Part shown: positions 1-12,929 of the stretch, one piece after another | Position numbering within the stretch: position 1 is the stretch's first letter | Layout: every line of letters starts with the position of its first letter | Assembly: GCA_020091685.1 (NCBI GenBank) | Contig: CM034591.1 | Span: 11,604,833-11,668,832, forward strand | Direction of reading: 5' to 3' | Origin: Lutjanus erythropterus | Lineage: Eukaryota > Chordata > Actinopteri > Lutjaniformes > Lutjanidae | Length of the DNA: 64,000 bases | The notes under the pieces: generated by a model | What the model was told of the DNA's origin: nothing | Database searches by the model: none | What the model saw: the letters and a program-made list of their open reading frames with translations, nothing else | Translations under genes and position numbers: made by a program

Positions 1-2225
1 CTGGGCGTCATGCAAGAAGATTTCATATCGTTATCTTAAATTTCTTGTACTTTATTTCGTATGAAGGGCTCGTACGAACACGCCGCGTCAGATTCAACAA
101 AGGCTCGTAACTTCAGAAAACCGTGTAAATGATCCACCTGTGCGTATTTGAGTGCATGAGACTTGTAAATTACCATAGTTAACTTCCCAATAATACTGTA
201 TATGGCTGCGCTTCCTGCCCCATATGCCAGGAAGTGTTCATTCATGAACATTCAAAAAGAAAAAAGAAGAACTTAAAGAGTTTGTAGTTTGATGTTCTGC
301 TTTGAGAGATCCATAAAGGAAAATCTGTCATTTTAACAGCGACAGCAGTGGAATTAAAAGACCTGCTAAAGCAAAGAAACAGGAAAAGCGAGCGCTGTTA
401 ATGCCGTGTTACCGGAGGGTCAGACTGTCACTGATATAAAGAAGAAATGTCTCGATATGAAAATGACTTCAGAGAAAAAACAAAGACTCGCCCAGCCACA
501 GTAAGGGTGAGCGACTGCAGAACGAGGATGGGAACGAGGGGAAGTTTTCATCACAGAGACAGAAGACAGAATAAGCGAGGATGTTCACCTGGACAGAGAC
601 TTCATAAACCTGCATGTGCAGATATGCAGCCAATGAACCTGACAGCAGGTGATAATAGATCATTGAATTAATGCTGATAGGCTTATACGTAAATTTACAA
701 TTATATTATAATTTGAAATGTAGTCAAACAGGATAACTATTAAGTATAAATTATTTTTCAAACTCAAAGCGTGTTCAATCTTATGGAATATACAGTCGTT
801 AGTGAAAAACTGCACTGCACAAGACTCTGCGACAGGTCTGGACCACTCGGAAGTTGTGTTCGTATCTGAAAGAAAATTCAAAATATGAGAAAACTGGTGA
901 ATGCCACAAGTTCTCCTAAATCATTTGGCCACACCACTTAGGAGAAATTCTGTTCATACGAATGGTTCTTGCACGAAGACCACTGAGTCCTGCAGAATAC
1001 TGTAGCAAAGTTTTCATATCTTTTTCAAAACCTGCCGATATACTTAAATGCATATTTTTTTTTAAAAAAGCTTGACCCTATCAAACTGCCATTTCAAGGA
1101 CTAGCAGCTAATAACTGACTTTGGCTCCAAGTGCCCTGGTTTGGAGTTTTAGAGAAGTCCTTTTCAAGGCTGATGAGTCTTGCTGTGCTGCATATCATCA
1201 ATATCCAACTTAAAACACACTGAGATTTTCTCCTTTGGTCTCCTTGACAACACCGTCTGATTTTAAATATGAATTTGTATCTGCCTCCACCAGCTCAAAG
1301 GTTTTATTCCTTTTCAGACACAAACTCTGCTGTTCCAGCCCATCTGAGGAATTCAGGTCCATTGAGGCAGTTAACTCACTTAAAGAGGTTTAAAATGATT
1401 GAAATTAGTCTAGTGGCAAGGTATGCTGGATTCTTGTTTGTAGTGGGATGATGCCACTGGGCAGAGTGAGTCATATTCTGTTGACATAGTTGAGAACAAT
1501 AACATAAAACCTATAAAAAGGTATTACAGTATCTTGCTGTCCATACAACACTTAACAGCATGTAGACTGATGTCCAACTTGCATGCAGTCGGTTCAATCG
1601 TTAACACTGGCTAGTACTTTGCCGTTTTATGGACGGTTATGTGCCAAACATCTTTTTTTTTTCTCCCCAGTGTTTTCTTCGGCTTCCCTCTCCTCCTGAG
1701 GGGTGTAATACAAAGCAAGATTAATGGTTTAGCGAGGTATGTTGAGTCTAAAGCCGGGGTCATCAGTGTCACGAAGGTGGATCTCTTTTAACCTGGCCAG
1801 ATCACCAACTTCACCAACTTATCCTGAACTCATAACCTGGTCAGGAGCAGGTCATGTTCTGAGTTTCAGATTAAATCGGCTCTAAAAAGCGCCGCTCTTT
1901 AACGAATTATTTTCCTAACAAAGTTCTTTATGAGCGATACAGATGATAAACTGAGAGAACACGTTAAAATGAAAAGTTGCTGAGTGGTACGTTTGTGTAG
2001 AAATGTAACAAAATACAATATAACAGCAGCACAAGCCCACAGGTCACAGGAACCTCCGTTTGGTGATGCAGAGTCAATTTTTTCCCCGTTTGCTTCAGAT
2101 CACAACTTAACTTCCGTTCTCCATCACTGATACTGCAGCTCAGAACACTGATTAGAAAGGTGATCAGAGTATCCTATTTATCTCGGAAAATCTTCATTGA
2201 GTTACACTAATTTTACTTTGATTTG
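1..2225. other. No gene recognised
   Basis: AT-rich anonymous sequence. ORFs here are short and without recognisable motifs. The block near 1,790-1,900 (CTGAACTCATAACCTGG) resembles a dispersed teleost repeat. The stretch may be intron of adamts7. Confidence 0.4.
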
Positions 2226-2229
2226 GTTC

Positions 2230-2640
2230 CTTTCTCCTGTCTGTCTTTGTGTAGGTTTGTGTTGCGGGTGTGGTCTTCCCTCCCTGGTCTTCCAGCTCCT
2301 CTCGACTCTGCTCACGCACCTGGTAGCATTCAGCTCATCTGCGCCATCTGTACACCTGAGACCCATCAACCCATCAACCCTGCCATATAAAGTGCCTGTG
2401 CTTCACTCCAGTCCTCAGTAGATCTTTGTTTCGGCCCAGTGGTGCAGTGTGCCTCAGGACCTTGAATGTTAGTTTACATTTTGCTTGTGTCTTTTGCCTA
2501 GAAATCACTTCCCAGCCACGTTCCTTCTCTGGCAATTATCCCCGGCCTTCGCCTCCCGGATTCCCCCCTTGTCCATCATCATCCCTCAACAATAAAACCT
2601 TTAATTATCCTCGTCTGTGTCCTATAGTTAAACCATAACA
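2230..2640 (+). repeat. LTR-like or retroelement fragment
   Basis: A C/T-rich block carries a TATA-like box (CATATAAAG near 2,384), then AATAAA (about 2,590) and GT/TC-rich DNA. That is the promoter-plus-poly(A) layout of a fish LTR. No clear TG...CA ends or target duplication were found, so this is tentative. Confidence 0.3.
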
Positions 2641-2649
2641 CTCCCGCCA

Positions 2650-5040
2650 GTCAAGCACATGTCCCCCACACTCCATCATATCCAAGTCCCAAGCCAGGCC
2701 TATTATTGTTCTTTTTATGTTTTTTTAATCAGCCCTATTTTATATCTTCTATTATTCATAAATTATTTTTTACTGTATGTTATTTAAGATAATCAGAATG
2801 TGCATTACATATCTATATCTGCCACAACATCAGGCAGAAAGACTTCTGGGTGTTTTTTTTTTCTTTGCACAACAGTTTATATGGATTCCTGACCTCCTCA
2901 GTAATCAGTCACAGAAGGTTGTGATGGGAGGTGCTGCTCCACTGAGTGCATGCCAGACACTTCATATCCACAGGAGTGAGTATTATCTCCAGGGCTTCTT
3001 GATTTGTACACAAAAATGTCAGTGATCACTACTTATTTAATCAACTATTTCTAGACTGTTTATAACAGTGAAAGACACAAAATAGCTCAGCTGAAGCAGT
3101 TCTTTGATTGGTGTGATGATTCATGCTCCTGCCAAACTGCAGCTGCAGCTACAATAACACACATAATATTCACATTTCTTGTTTGGCCATGAATTCAATT
3201 AAGTTTCTTTTAAACCACAGACTTAAAATACTTTACATCTGAATACTTAAATAACTAAGCAGATCTTAAGACCTTTATGCATATAAGCACTTTTTTTCCA
3301 AATGCAATAAAGTGCCTTCACTTAAGATGCCTGAAAACTTTCAAGTGAAAGTGACACTTTTTAAAAACTAATTATGACTTCAGTGATAAAGTGGATGGAG
3401 ATTAGCACACATGCTTTTGAATATCAGTACACACACACACACACAGGTTATTTTATCAGGTACAGCTGTTTGTACAACGGTCAGCTTCTCCAAACAAACT
3501 GCATTTTGTTTTTCAGCTCCGTATATAAATGGTGCAGACAGAAACAACAGTAAAGGAAATATTTTTCAATCTGGGACATATCACTGTCTCAAAAATGTGT
3601 ACAGCAGCAGGACATAAAATGCTCCACAAAGAAAAAATAAAAAAAATAATCTCTCTCTCCTCATCTGTCACCAGTGTTCATTACTTTTATCACAAAGACA
3701 CAAATATTAATACTTATCTTAAGTTTGCCAGAAAGCTTAGCATAATCTTCAGGAATATTGGTAAATGTTCTTCAATGGAGGCTCAAAGTATTTTGACGGT
3801 GACATATTTTTTAAAAGTTGGGTGGTACTTTAGTGCATTGGATTTAAAATGAAATGAAAGAATGGTGATTAGGATTAAGTGACTTTTCAGCTTTAAAATC
3901 CAACTGAAAACACATTTAGTATTCCATTTTTGCAGCTACAAATAACATCAGTGTCTGTTTTAAATCTATTTTCTATAGCTTAGTCGGTGTGTTGGTTTCT
4001 GTGTTTCGTTGACAGCAGCTTGCAGGCTGAGCCCCAGCAGGGGAACGAGAGACAAAGTGAACAAACTTGTGCTGTAACTTAAAAATCGTGGGCTCACAGT
4101 GTTTAGTGAGCATTTGTATTGAACAGTAAGGACCACAGTAGAATATATTAGTACATTTGGCATTTGCAGATCATTAACATGCTGTTTAAGGTGCTGCAGC
4201 TGACTAGCTAACAGGCTATCTAGCTTACAAACTGACATTAGACACGATCCAATTTGACTTTTGGTTTTAAAGTCAGTGTTCCATTCAATTTTTGACATGC
4301 CATGCTGATTTTTAATTTGTAAAGATTAAAAGATCACTGTTTTTAATGCCCTGACAACTTGCATTTACATTTTCAAATTCTTCTTTTAAAAGATGAGCCA
4401 CATGGTATCAAGTGTGATATAGACGCCATATTTATCTTGCAATATTACCACAGAGTTATTTGTTACAATTATGCAATTTGTGAAACACTTCTTTCCACAG
4501 ATGACATGCAGAAACACTACAACAGGCAAAGAACTGGAAACATCTCCAACTTCATCATCATGCACAGTGTTTTTCTTTTTGTTTCCTTCAGACAGGTGGC
4601 AGATGCGCGCAAGAAGGTGGGGATGAAGAGAAAAGAATACTGGGAGAACTGCAGATCCTGCCTGATTGATTTCAATCCATTTTTAATTCTGCTCATTTTG
4701 AATTAGAATAGAATTTAAATTGTGACACTTCTAATTAGGAGCGTGCTTCTACATGGTGAATGTTTGGTGGCTCATTCAACAAGCTACAGTGAGAATGTGC
4801 TCATGTTTTTACATTAAATAAGGAGAATTTAGCAGGAAATCTGATCTGGGTTGACTGATTAAAGTAAAACTTTCCATCAGTGTAATCAGAGAACTAACAC
4901 TCCGCTGAGGAATTAGTGCAAAGATAGAGGAACCAATGCAAAAAAATGGTTTATTATTTTTCCTCAAAACATATCCGTGTGTTGTAACTGAAATAGAACC
5001 TGCAATTTAATTTCACTTGGACTGAGACAAAGTTTGAGGA
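2650..5040. other. No gene recognised; short CA repeat at about 3,430-3,445
   Basis: AT-rich sequence. A strong polypyrimidine tract ending in CAG near 4,592 precedes an open stretch ending near 4,705, but no protein family was recognised. Confidence 0.3.
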
Positions 5041-5049
5041 ACATCTTTA

Positions 5050-5450
5050 CTAAGTGACTTGCCAAACTTTCGAAGATCAGGAGAATGGTCGTAACTGGCC
5101 ACTTCAGTCACCTGAACTCAGTCCAGCTGATCTTGTGTTTCACTTGCCGGAGACCAGACTAAAGGCAAAAAGACTTGAAGCTGGCTGCTGTACAGGCCTG
5201 GCAGAGCCCCACCAATGTGGATACCATGTGTCTGCTGATGTGTGTGTGGGGGGGTTTTGCACTTCAGAAAGTGAAATCTGCAAAGGATTAACAATTAATT
5301 ATTAAATAAAATGCCTTTTCTTTCAAGCTTATTTTTGTGTGTCAAATTACTTTTGATCTCAAAAATTGGATCAGAATAAAACAGAATGCGGATCCGTGCT
5401 TGTGTTTTGAAATGTGTACGCCAACAGGCCATTTCATTTAAAAGTTTTTG
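5050..5450 (+). pseudogene. Possible Tc1/mariner-type transposase 3' remnant
   Basis: An open stretch reads WPLQSPELSPADLVF, which resembles the SPDLSPxDxxLF segment around the last catalytic acid of mariner/Tc1 transposases. The frame degrades shortly after. The following AT-rich DNA could be the element's 3' end. Similarity is short, so confidence is low. Confidence 0.25.
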
Positions 5451-6373
5451 ACCTCCTTTAGCACTGTGGAGCTCTTTTTTTTTCTTCTGTTTGGCTCGTG
5501 TGCACGGATGTACCTGTACTGAAAGTAAGTGTACATAATAAATCTGCTTTGTAAAGATTTTATGTTGAAGGAAATGTATTGTTATTGAGCTTGGGGATGC
5601 ACACGACGAGCTGTGGTGAGCAACACTGAATGCAAATGCAGCTTTTGTTTGTTTACAAGAAAACTCCACAGGGCACCTTTCAGCATACTTGCTCTGTCCA
5701 AAACAGCCAGCTACTGCAGTGAATCATGCAGCCGCACCTTAATATATACAGACAGCATACAGACAGGGTCAAGCTGTTCGGTTACTATTGAGCGCAACAT
5801 TAGAGCTGGTAACACTCCAACTGTCTATCAACTGAGTATAAAGTGGTACAAGATGTGATGATTTCAGCCTCTCGGTATCATCTTGAGGTTTTTTTTTTTA
5901 CACAACACAGCATTTATATTTAACAGAGAAGGGTGCAGCGAGCAGAAACATGTGGTCACTCGTACAGGTGTTTGTAGAAATGCTTTTGTGGAAAGTTTAC
6001 AGTCCAAGGCCAGACACATGTGAGCTTACGTGAGGAACATAAGTCTGTTACAAAAGCGGCCAGCAGAAGAGGATCTCTGCTCACATACTGCGCAACCTCA
6101 AAGTAGAGGGGACATAACAGTGGGAGACTGTGCCAACTAGTTCCACTGCTGTCAGCTAAGATGAAAAACATGACAGTGCAGTGGGCAACGGATCACCAAA
6201 AATAAAAGAGATGGAGAGTGTGAAAACAATTGCCACTGTCCTGTGCTGACGAGCCTCTTATGAGAGAGAACACGATAAGGACGGGCCGTAAACAGCATGA
6301 ATCCAGTGATAGTGTCAAACGCGGTGGTGGCATGGGCGGTGTTTCCCTGGCACATGTAATGATGTGCAGAAAA

Positions 6374-6719
6374 TAGGGCTGCTTGATTATGGCAAAAATC
6401 ATAATCACGATTGGTGTGATTAATATTGAAATTACAGTTAATTACAATTATTCATTGATTTGAGAACATCACTGAACCTTTTTAACATAATGACTTTGAA
6501 CTTTCAATATAAATGAACTGAGCTGTCCTTTTACACAGCGAGCCAGCGTTGCTGAATGACAACAGCACACCGGTCAGCGGGTGATTCTGCTTGTTTATAA
6601 TCACACACAGAGCTGATAACCTCATGGATTTATTACTCTTTTTATATATTTCTGCAGAAATGTGCTGTCACTGCCTCTGTTAGAGGATCACCCTGTGAGA
6701 CTGTCGGTGGGAGATTTCT

Positions 6720-6783
<64 letters not shown>

Positions 6784-7146
6784 TGTGTGTCTGCTAAGTG
6801 CATGCAGCTCTGCATCAGCACTGCAAAAAAGTGTCAGCTCATCTCCATCTCTCTGTTTTAAACAGCTGTCAAATATGTGGAATAAGTTTGTAATTTCACA
6901 CAAACAGCAGCAAACATGTAACTCAACAGCCGGCTTAATTTGACCTTTTTTCTCAATCAAAAGGCCACCTTTCTGTCGTCCTCTACAAGTTGTTTCAAAT
7001 TCAGTCAACATGAGCTGAACAGAATGGAACACATCACCACAGCAGGCAGCAAAACAATCTTTTTTTCTTCCAATTATCTTGTTTTAATGATCACGGGAAG
7101 CCAAGATCATACTTGAAAATGAAATTCGATTAATTTCCCAGCCCTA
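6374..7146. repeat. hAT-like non-autonomous element with internal GT microsatellite
   Basis: It begins TAGGGCTG, followed by CAAAAATCATAATCACGATT, and ends with ATTTCCCAGCCCTA. These are inverted ends of the TAGGGCTGG...CCAGCCCTA type common in teleost MITEs. A (GT)n tract of roughly 60 bases (6,721-6,790) sits inside. Confidence 0.6.
6721..6790. repeat. GT dinucleotide microsatellite
   Basis: About 60 bases of nearly pure GT repeat, interrupted only at the end by ACGTGTGTGT. It lies inside the MITE at 6,374-7,146. Confidence 0.95.
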
Positions 7147-7149
7147 ACA

Positions 7150-8130
7150 GAAACTTATATGAGCGTGATCCTAGTATGATAAGTTTGCTCTGAGGACATA
7201 TTGCTCACAGGGCTGTGATGTTGCCACATTACCTGTCGCAGAGTTGAGCTCATTACCATCACAACCACAAATTTTATTTTGAAGGGTCAATCTCATGCTG
7301 AGATCAGTGCATGGATCTATTAATAAACCTAGTGATCAGTGGGCAGCTAACAACATGCTAACAACAACTACAGAAGACACTGGGTGTTAGATTCATCATA
7401 ATGGATTTTTTTGTACTACGTCTCCAAATACACTGCAGATCAAGACTGCATTATAAAGCTCCTGTAAGGGATACAATCACACCAAAGCAGATGTTGTAAA
7501 GTACAATGCTAGCATTAGCTTAACATTAGCTCAGCTTACTTCTGGGCTAACCTCCTTCACCGTTAAAGTAGTTCGGAAATAACAGACAAAACTTTTCTTG
7601 GTCTGTACTGTACATTTACTGCAACACTGACAGCTTATATTTCTGCTCTACTATGAGCTACACTTACACACCTATATTTACACACCACCTTATTTCTTAA
7701 AAAAGCTAAACATATGAACATATGCTTCCATAAAAGTCTATTTAATTATCAAATGATGATTGTTAATTAAATTTACCCTTTACCAGCATCTCACTAAACT
7801 CACACCTCTAACAATTCAGGTTGTATATACATGACACTACGCTTTTTCAATTTCACCAGGGAACTTCCTCAGGTGCAACTCAAAGTCACTGAGTTAATAA
7901 CATCAGAGTCCTGTTTACTGCTGTGGAGAAAACTGTAGCAGAGCAGAATTCACCCCTGAGGAATTATAAGGGACAAAAAAGGGACCTTTCTTTTCTTACT
8001 TGCTCACGGTGATGTTTGTTTACTGTAAGTGGTGCGGGTCGATAAAATTCCCACAGGCTTTTCAGGTGAATGTGGTCAAGCACACTCAGCATGAAAACAC
8101 ACAAATGTTCTGCACAGATTGATGTTCTGA
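7150..8130. other. No gene recognised
   Basis: AT-rich anonymous sequence without open frames of note. Words such as ATGCTAGCATTAGC suggest fragments of old repeats. Confidence 0.35.
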
Positions 8131-8135
8131 TAATG

Positions 8136-8650
8136 CATTTTATTCATGTGGTAAATTGGACGTTGCTGCAAGCCTGTTAAGATTGGCGACAGGTCTTGGG
8201 GAGTACTACTGCATATATGAAAAAAGTTTGATAAAGCCTTTTGTGAAATCTGATAAACCGCGGCATCATGTGGGGCTGAAAACTACAAAACGAAAAACAA
8301 TCTAAGGATGCGGAGTTAGAACGAAGCAAACCTCTGCAGCCTGCTCCTAATGTCTGCTTGAGGCTAGCAGCTCAAGGCTACATTGATTATGACAAACATC
8401 ACATATCTCAGACAGATATGTGAGTGGTTGAGTTGCAATGTGGGTAATGCGACCTCTACACTTTCTTGTTAAGCATTTTTTAAAGCTTTTAGTGACATGT
8501 TTGAAACCTAGCTTGATGTGTGCCATATTTGGTTTAACATTAAAGGAATCACCTGCCATTTTGCCACAAAAAGCCTTTGTGATCACAACCTTCACTACAC
8601 TCTTTGCGAGACATTTGAATGTCCTCAGTCCTCTCATTGGATCAAAGACA
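8136..8650. repeat. Dispersed percomorph repeat
   Basis: The segment around GGTCTTGGGGAGTACTACTG, with CGGCATCATGTGGGG and GCTAGCAGCTCAAGGC, matches a repeat I recognise as widespread in percomorph fish. The overlapping open frames on both strands are chance frames within it. Confidence 0.45.
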
Positions 8651-8919
8651 CTATGTACTTCTTAAACTTGAAAAAAATAAAGCGCAGTCTCAAAGGGTCC
8701 CCTCAAACCTTCAGTAAGATATGGGGGCCCTTCTTGGACTTTCATGACTCTCTGCAGGAACTCTTTGATAAAGAGTGAGGTGCTGGAAAAGTGGAGTTTC
8801 TTATTAAAGCAGTGAGCCCCCCGGCCTTTTTCTTCTTCTTCTTTTACATCAATGTATTCTGAAACCTGTGATCCTGAGGGTGCGTGTGGTCGTAGGGATG
8901 GGTATGGGAAATTTCATTA

Positions 8920-9240
8920 GGCAAAGGTTCTGCGAGGTTAAATTATTGATTTTACCAAAGGAGTCTGGTTGATTTGGAGAGAGCGATACTTGGCTTATAA
9001 AATGTCAGTTTTCACGTTTGAAAAAGTTGTCTGATGGTGACATAAAGTGGTAATTTTTAGCGAATATTTTAAACACAGCATTAATTTAAACTTATTTGAG
9101 TGGCTAAATATGTTCTGCAGCTGACTCTGTCTGCAGCGGTACACTGCTTAGCTTCTGTGTTGGTTCTCCTGCTGTGCGTCCAAACTGAGAACGTGCTGTA
9201 TAAGTACCTTATCCAACCCCACTTCAAACAATCTGCACTT
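8920..9240 (-). mobile_element. Palindromic MITE family P, copy 1 (one arm only)
   Basis: It contains the family's right half: GGTTGATTTGGAGAGAGCGA, TACACTGCTTAGCTTCTGTG and the terminal words TATCCAACCCCACTTCAAAC. The left arm is missing. Strand is nominal because the element is palindromic. Confidence 0.55.
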
Positions 9241-9544
9241 TCCCTTTTTTCCTTGCCACTGACACCAAGTACTTGCTCATGGTATGAATTATTGGGTTTC
9301 TGTAAATAATTATAATTATAAAAAGTATGATCAAGACCTTATCTACATGAATAGGGCCCTTTTGTTACAGACTGAACAAGGTGGCCACTAAAATTATAAA
9401 TTCATAATACATGCATAGAAAGATCTCTATATTCAGATTTATGCTGGATGAGTTGCTCAACTCAGTTTCTGAGAAAATGCAACCACCTTGTCCACACCTC
9501 TGATGTGGTCGGCCACATTTTTTCTTTTTTAAATTTCACCCGTG

Positions 9545-9665
9545 TTAGATGTGTAAAGTCAAGACAGGAAATGTTAGGGGAGAGAGAGGATGACATGCAA
9601 CAATGCTCCCCAACCACTGGACCTATTCACAGCAGACATTTTGACATGTTATAGCAGGAAAAGAG
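9545..9665. repeat. Repeat fragments: SINE-tail-like and MITE arm
   Basis: GACAGGAAATGTTAGGGG followed by GAGAGAGAGGATGACATGCA looks like the tail of a tRNA-derived fish SINE. It is followed by TTCACAGCAGACATTTTGAC, which matches the inverted arm of the element at 37,571-37,804. Confidence 0.4.
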
Positions 9666-9669
9666 AGTC

Positions 9670-12546
9670 CAACCAGCCTCGAACAGAGTGACAGTGAGTC
9701 AGCATGCACGACACCAGGACCCTGAAACGGAAGCAGCCAACATGGAATTCAGCCTTCATTAATTCTGTTATTTACACCTGTGCTTTCCCTGCTGTCACAT
9801 TTCAAAGCGACCGGACACATGGCAGCTCGGTGTTTTGGACACATAGATGTCCCTGTCAGGCTTTTCTTGAATCTTTTTTTTTTTTTTTTTCAGGAGTTAT
9901 GTTTGTCCTCAGTGGTGAAGCAGCCAAGTAAAAACTGTGGAGGGCTTTAGGGGTGGAATGTGAGCACCAGCCCCTGCCTAAAGCCCCCATCGCACAGCAT
10001 GTCAAATCAATATGAATGCCGTGCATTTCTACATTTACTTCCCCACCATATGCAAGTTTTTTTTCTTATTTCACACTACAAACCAAATAATTTCTAACAA
10101 TGACTCAGGAAATATCACTTATGAGACCATATAAATTGTACAGTAACTAAGGCTGCAGCTCAAAGGTTCGCAGTTCCAACCAAACTTAGCAACTTTCATG
10201 ACAACAGCTTTAACTGACACATCACATAAAAAGACAAAGTTAAAAAAGACAATTCTTCATTACTCAAATAGCCATTTCATCCCTCTGATTTGTTTTTATT
10301 CCCTGATCTGTCATCACAGCCAGCAAATGAGAGAAGTGCTGTTTCTGAGCGCATGCACACACCACACATCTCTGTCCTGGTGGGTCGGCAAAGTGATGGT
10401 GACTGGCTGGATGGCTGTTCAATCAATCTGATTTGACCAATAGAGTTTCAACCTCAGGAAAAGTTGTAGATGTCACAACACAACACAACACAATACACGT
10501 GTGTAGCCTGCCCGTTTAAAATAAACTCGTGCATTTTATCCCAAAGAAAAAATGCAACAAAAAAGTGATGAAGCAGATTGTAATATCATGCGCCGTGATC
10601 ATTACGGCTGAGCACCGAAACTTGGTGCCGGTTCTGATCTGACCAGGAACCCTAATGTGTGGCTTTATTTCACTTGAAACAACTCACCTGGTGGACACGC
10701 AACAAACATTCAAAAATGACTGCATTTAAACGGGGAAGGGCGGCTAATCTGGCGATGCACGTAAGACACTTTTAGCAGAGTGATGCACCATGTGCAACTG
10801 CTTGTGTGACCACATGCCGAGCACATCAGCCGGCGGTGTGGGCGTCTCGAGCTCTGGAGATCGAGCATATAGATATAAAACACTACATATACTGTGTCAT
10901 AAAGCCTTGACATTTATATCTATGATGGGAAGATGATGACAGCAGCCTTTCCTCAGGTTAGCAAATATGATCATACTTCTGCAAAAGAATTAAAGTTGAG
11001 GTTTGAAGCTGGAGTTTAAAGAATACCAAGAATTCCAGCTGATGTTATTAGTACTGCGACTGTCATTTGGTTTTAAGTTATTGCAGTTGGGTTAGGTTTT
11101 ATTTATTACCTGATTTTGTTATGTAAATCTAAGTGTATGTATTTATATATTTCAGTATACTTTAATCTGTAAACAGTTAATATATTGTTTGATTTCAAGT
11201 CCAAATGTACCTCAGACCTTTTTCAGAAAAAGAAAAGAGGTGGCGAGTGTGTGTGTGTGTGTGTGTGTTTGTGCTACATGAAAATATTTCAGCAGTCATT
11301 AGACAGACATTACTGCAGCACTGCGATAATGCTGAGTCAACGATTAAAAATGGTCTGTTGTCAATTCAAAATCTCTGAATGCACCGATGATCCCTCACAT
11401 ATCCTTTAGCGGTCTATGAAATCTTATGAGTGCAAATGTGCGATCACAGAGGCAGAGCGGAACACGGATGGCTGGCTGCGCTTTGAACGAACAGTCTTTG
11501 AATATGACTCAGCAGATCAGATCGTGGCCTAGAGATGGATTCCTGCTGCGATCGTTCAAAGGCACCGAAGAGTCACTTAAAAGTCAGTTTCATAGAAAAA
11601 TGGATGTGTAATAAACATTTACTGCAAGGCCTAGAGATGGTTTTGCAAGTTTGCATATATACAGTACATGTACCACTGTTTGCAAACATGATGCTTAAAG
11701 GAGAAAATCTGTGGTATTGACAAAAAGTCAAACTGTGTCCATCTTCTGGCAGGAGAAAAACACTTAAATTCCAAATCTGAATGGAGGGTAGCTTCAGACA
11801 CACCCACGGATCGTGGAAAACCCATCCAGGGTGTGTAGTTCTTGAAATGACCATTAAGTTGTATTAGACTGAACATCCACTTTCACAGTTTAGATATTAA
11901 CTTTATATTTTACACACACACTCAACTCTGAATGCAGCTGACACCTCTGCATTTAGAGAGTAATGCCATTATTTTTAAACCTCAAATTTATTTCCCCATG
12001 TTTGTGTGTCTGAGTGACTACTGGGGATGACAACTTTTGAAATTGTCCCAGCATTGAGTGCTGAGTGCTTCAGCCATCAGCTGTGAAAAGGAGCTATAAT
12101 GTGATCATTGTAGGCAACTGCAAACTGTCTAAGTATGTCCAGTGTTTGTTCGGCAGTGACTCACAATATGGACCTTTTCCCAAGGAATAACATTGTTTTT
12201 AATCAAACGGAAACTGCTGTTTTATCCCTCTTTATCACTCCATTTCTGCCCACTGCCTCTCCGATGTCCGGCCACCCTCTTGTGAAAATATCGAGGGAGG
12301 AACCTTTGATATTTTCACATCTAACTCAGTGAATTTAGAGCTTATTTTGACCAAATCAAGAGTTAGTAATTATGGAGTGAAGAGACTTGATTGAGGTTTC
12401 ACCAGGTGCCAAACTTGTCTATAGAGATTACATTGCATCCCGTTTCACAGCTGATAGCTGCAGCATCCTCGCTCAAAACTGGACCACTTTCAAAAATTAG
12501 ACACAAAAACATGAGAAAATAGGGTCCACACTGAAACAGCAAAATG
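9670..12546. other. No gene recognised; probable adamts7 intron
   Basis: Contains a (GT)n tract near 11,248-11,272 and a perfect 12-base inverted repeat (12,281-12,292 with 12,308-12,319). No ADAMTS catalytic motif (HExxHxxGxxH) was seen on the minus strand. Confidence 0.4.
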
Positions 12547-12552
12547 ACTCAC

Positions 12553-12920
12553 CAGTCCATCACAGGTGCTTATGGCTGCACTCCCTTTAACAGTGGCCTC
12601 ATCCCACACTTCACCTAAGAAATGGCACTGGGAGGATCCAGGCGGATGGATCTGGGCCCCATCCAGGCCACCGTGCCTCCTCTCCGTCAGGAAGCCCGGA
12701 GCCAGCAGGTGCGGGTTGAGGGTGAGGTTAAAGTGCAAACTGTGGCCGCCGTGCCACAACTGGTAGAAGACTCGATCCAAGTTGGCTGGCCACCCTGAGG
12801 CTTCCCGGCGCTGCACGCGGCGAGCATGGTGAGACAGGAAGTTGGACAGGAAGTGACCTCTGGCATCCACTCGAGTCGGGTGAACCACTTCATACTGAGG
12901 CAGATCCTGCAGAGATCTCT
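12553..12920 (-). CDS. adamts7: ADAMTS7-type metalloprotease, one prodomain exon (partial gene)
   Basis: This is one coding exon of a secreted zinc metalloprotease with thrombospondin repeats. The reading frame contains YEVVHPTRVDARGHFLS, NLTLNPHLLAPGF, CHFLGEVWDE and AISTCDGL. These match the ADAMTS prodomain, and human ADAMTS7 as I remember it (NLTANQHLLAPGF, CHLLGEV, AISACDGL) better than ADAMTS12. On the minus strand a pyrimidine-rich acceptor ends just before 12,920, and the exon ends after the GL codon at a GTGAGT donor (12,547-12,552). An alternative acceptor AG 14 bases inside the exon cannot be excluded. The prodomain keeps the enzyme latent until furin-type cleavage. The signal-peptide exon should lie at higher coordinates and the protease, disintegrin and TSP exons at lower ones; none was recognised with confidence. 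The gene points away from the GPCR at 26.5 kb (head to head). Family assignment is strong; ADAMTS7 rather than ADAMTS12 is likely. Confidence 0.85.
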
Positions 12921-12929
12921 CTGTCAGAG

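Noticed and set aside
6662-7032. Frames with long CVCVCV or THTHTH runs
   Set aside because: They are translations of the GT microsatellite and not proteins.
8347-8665. Overlapping frames of 75-96 codons
   Set aside because: They lie in a dispersed percomorph repeat and show no transposase or other motif.
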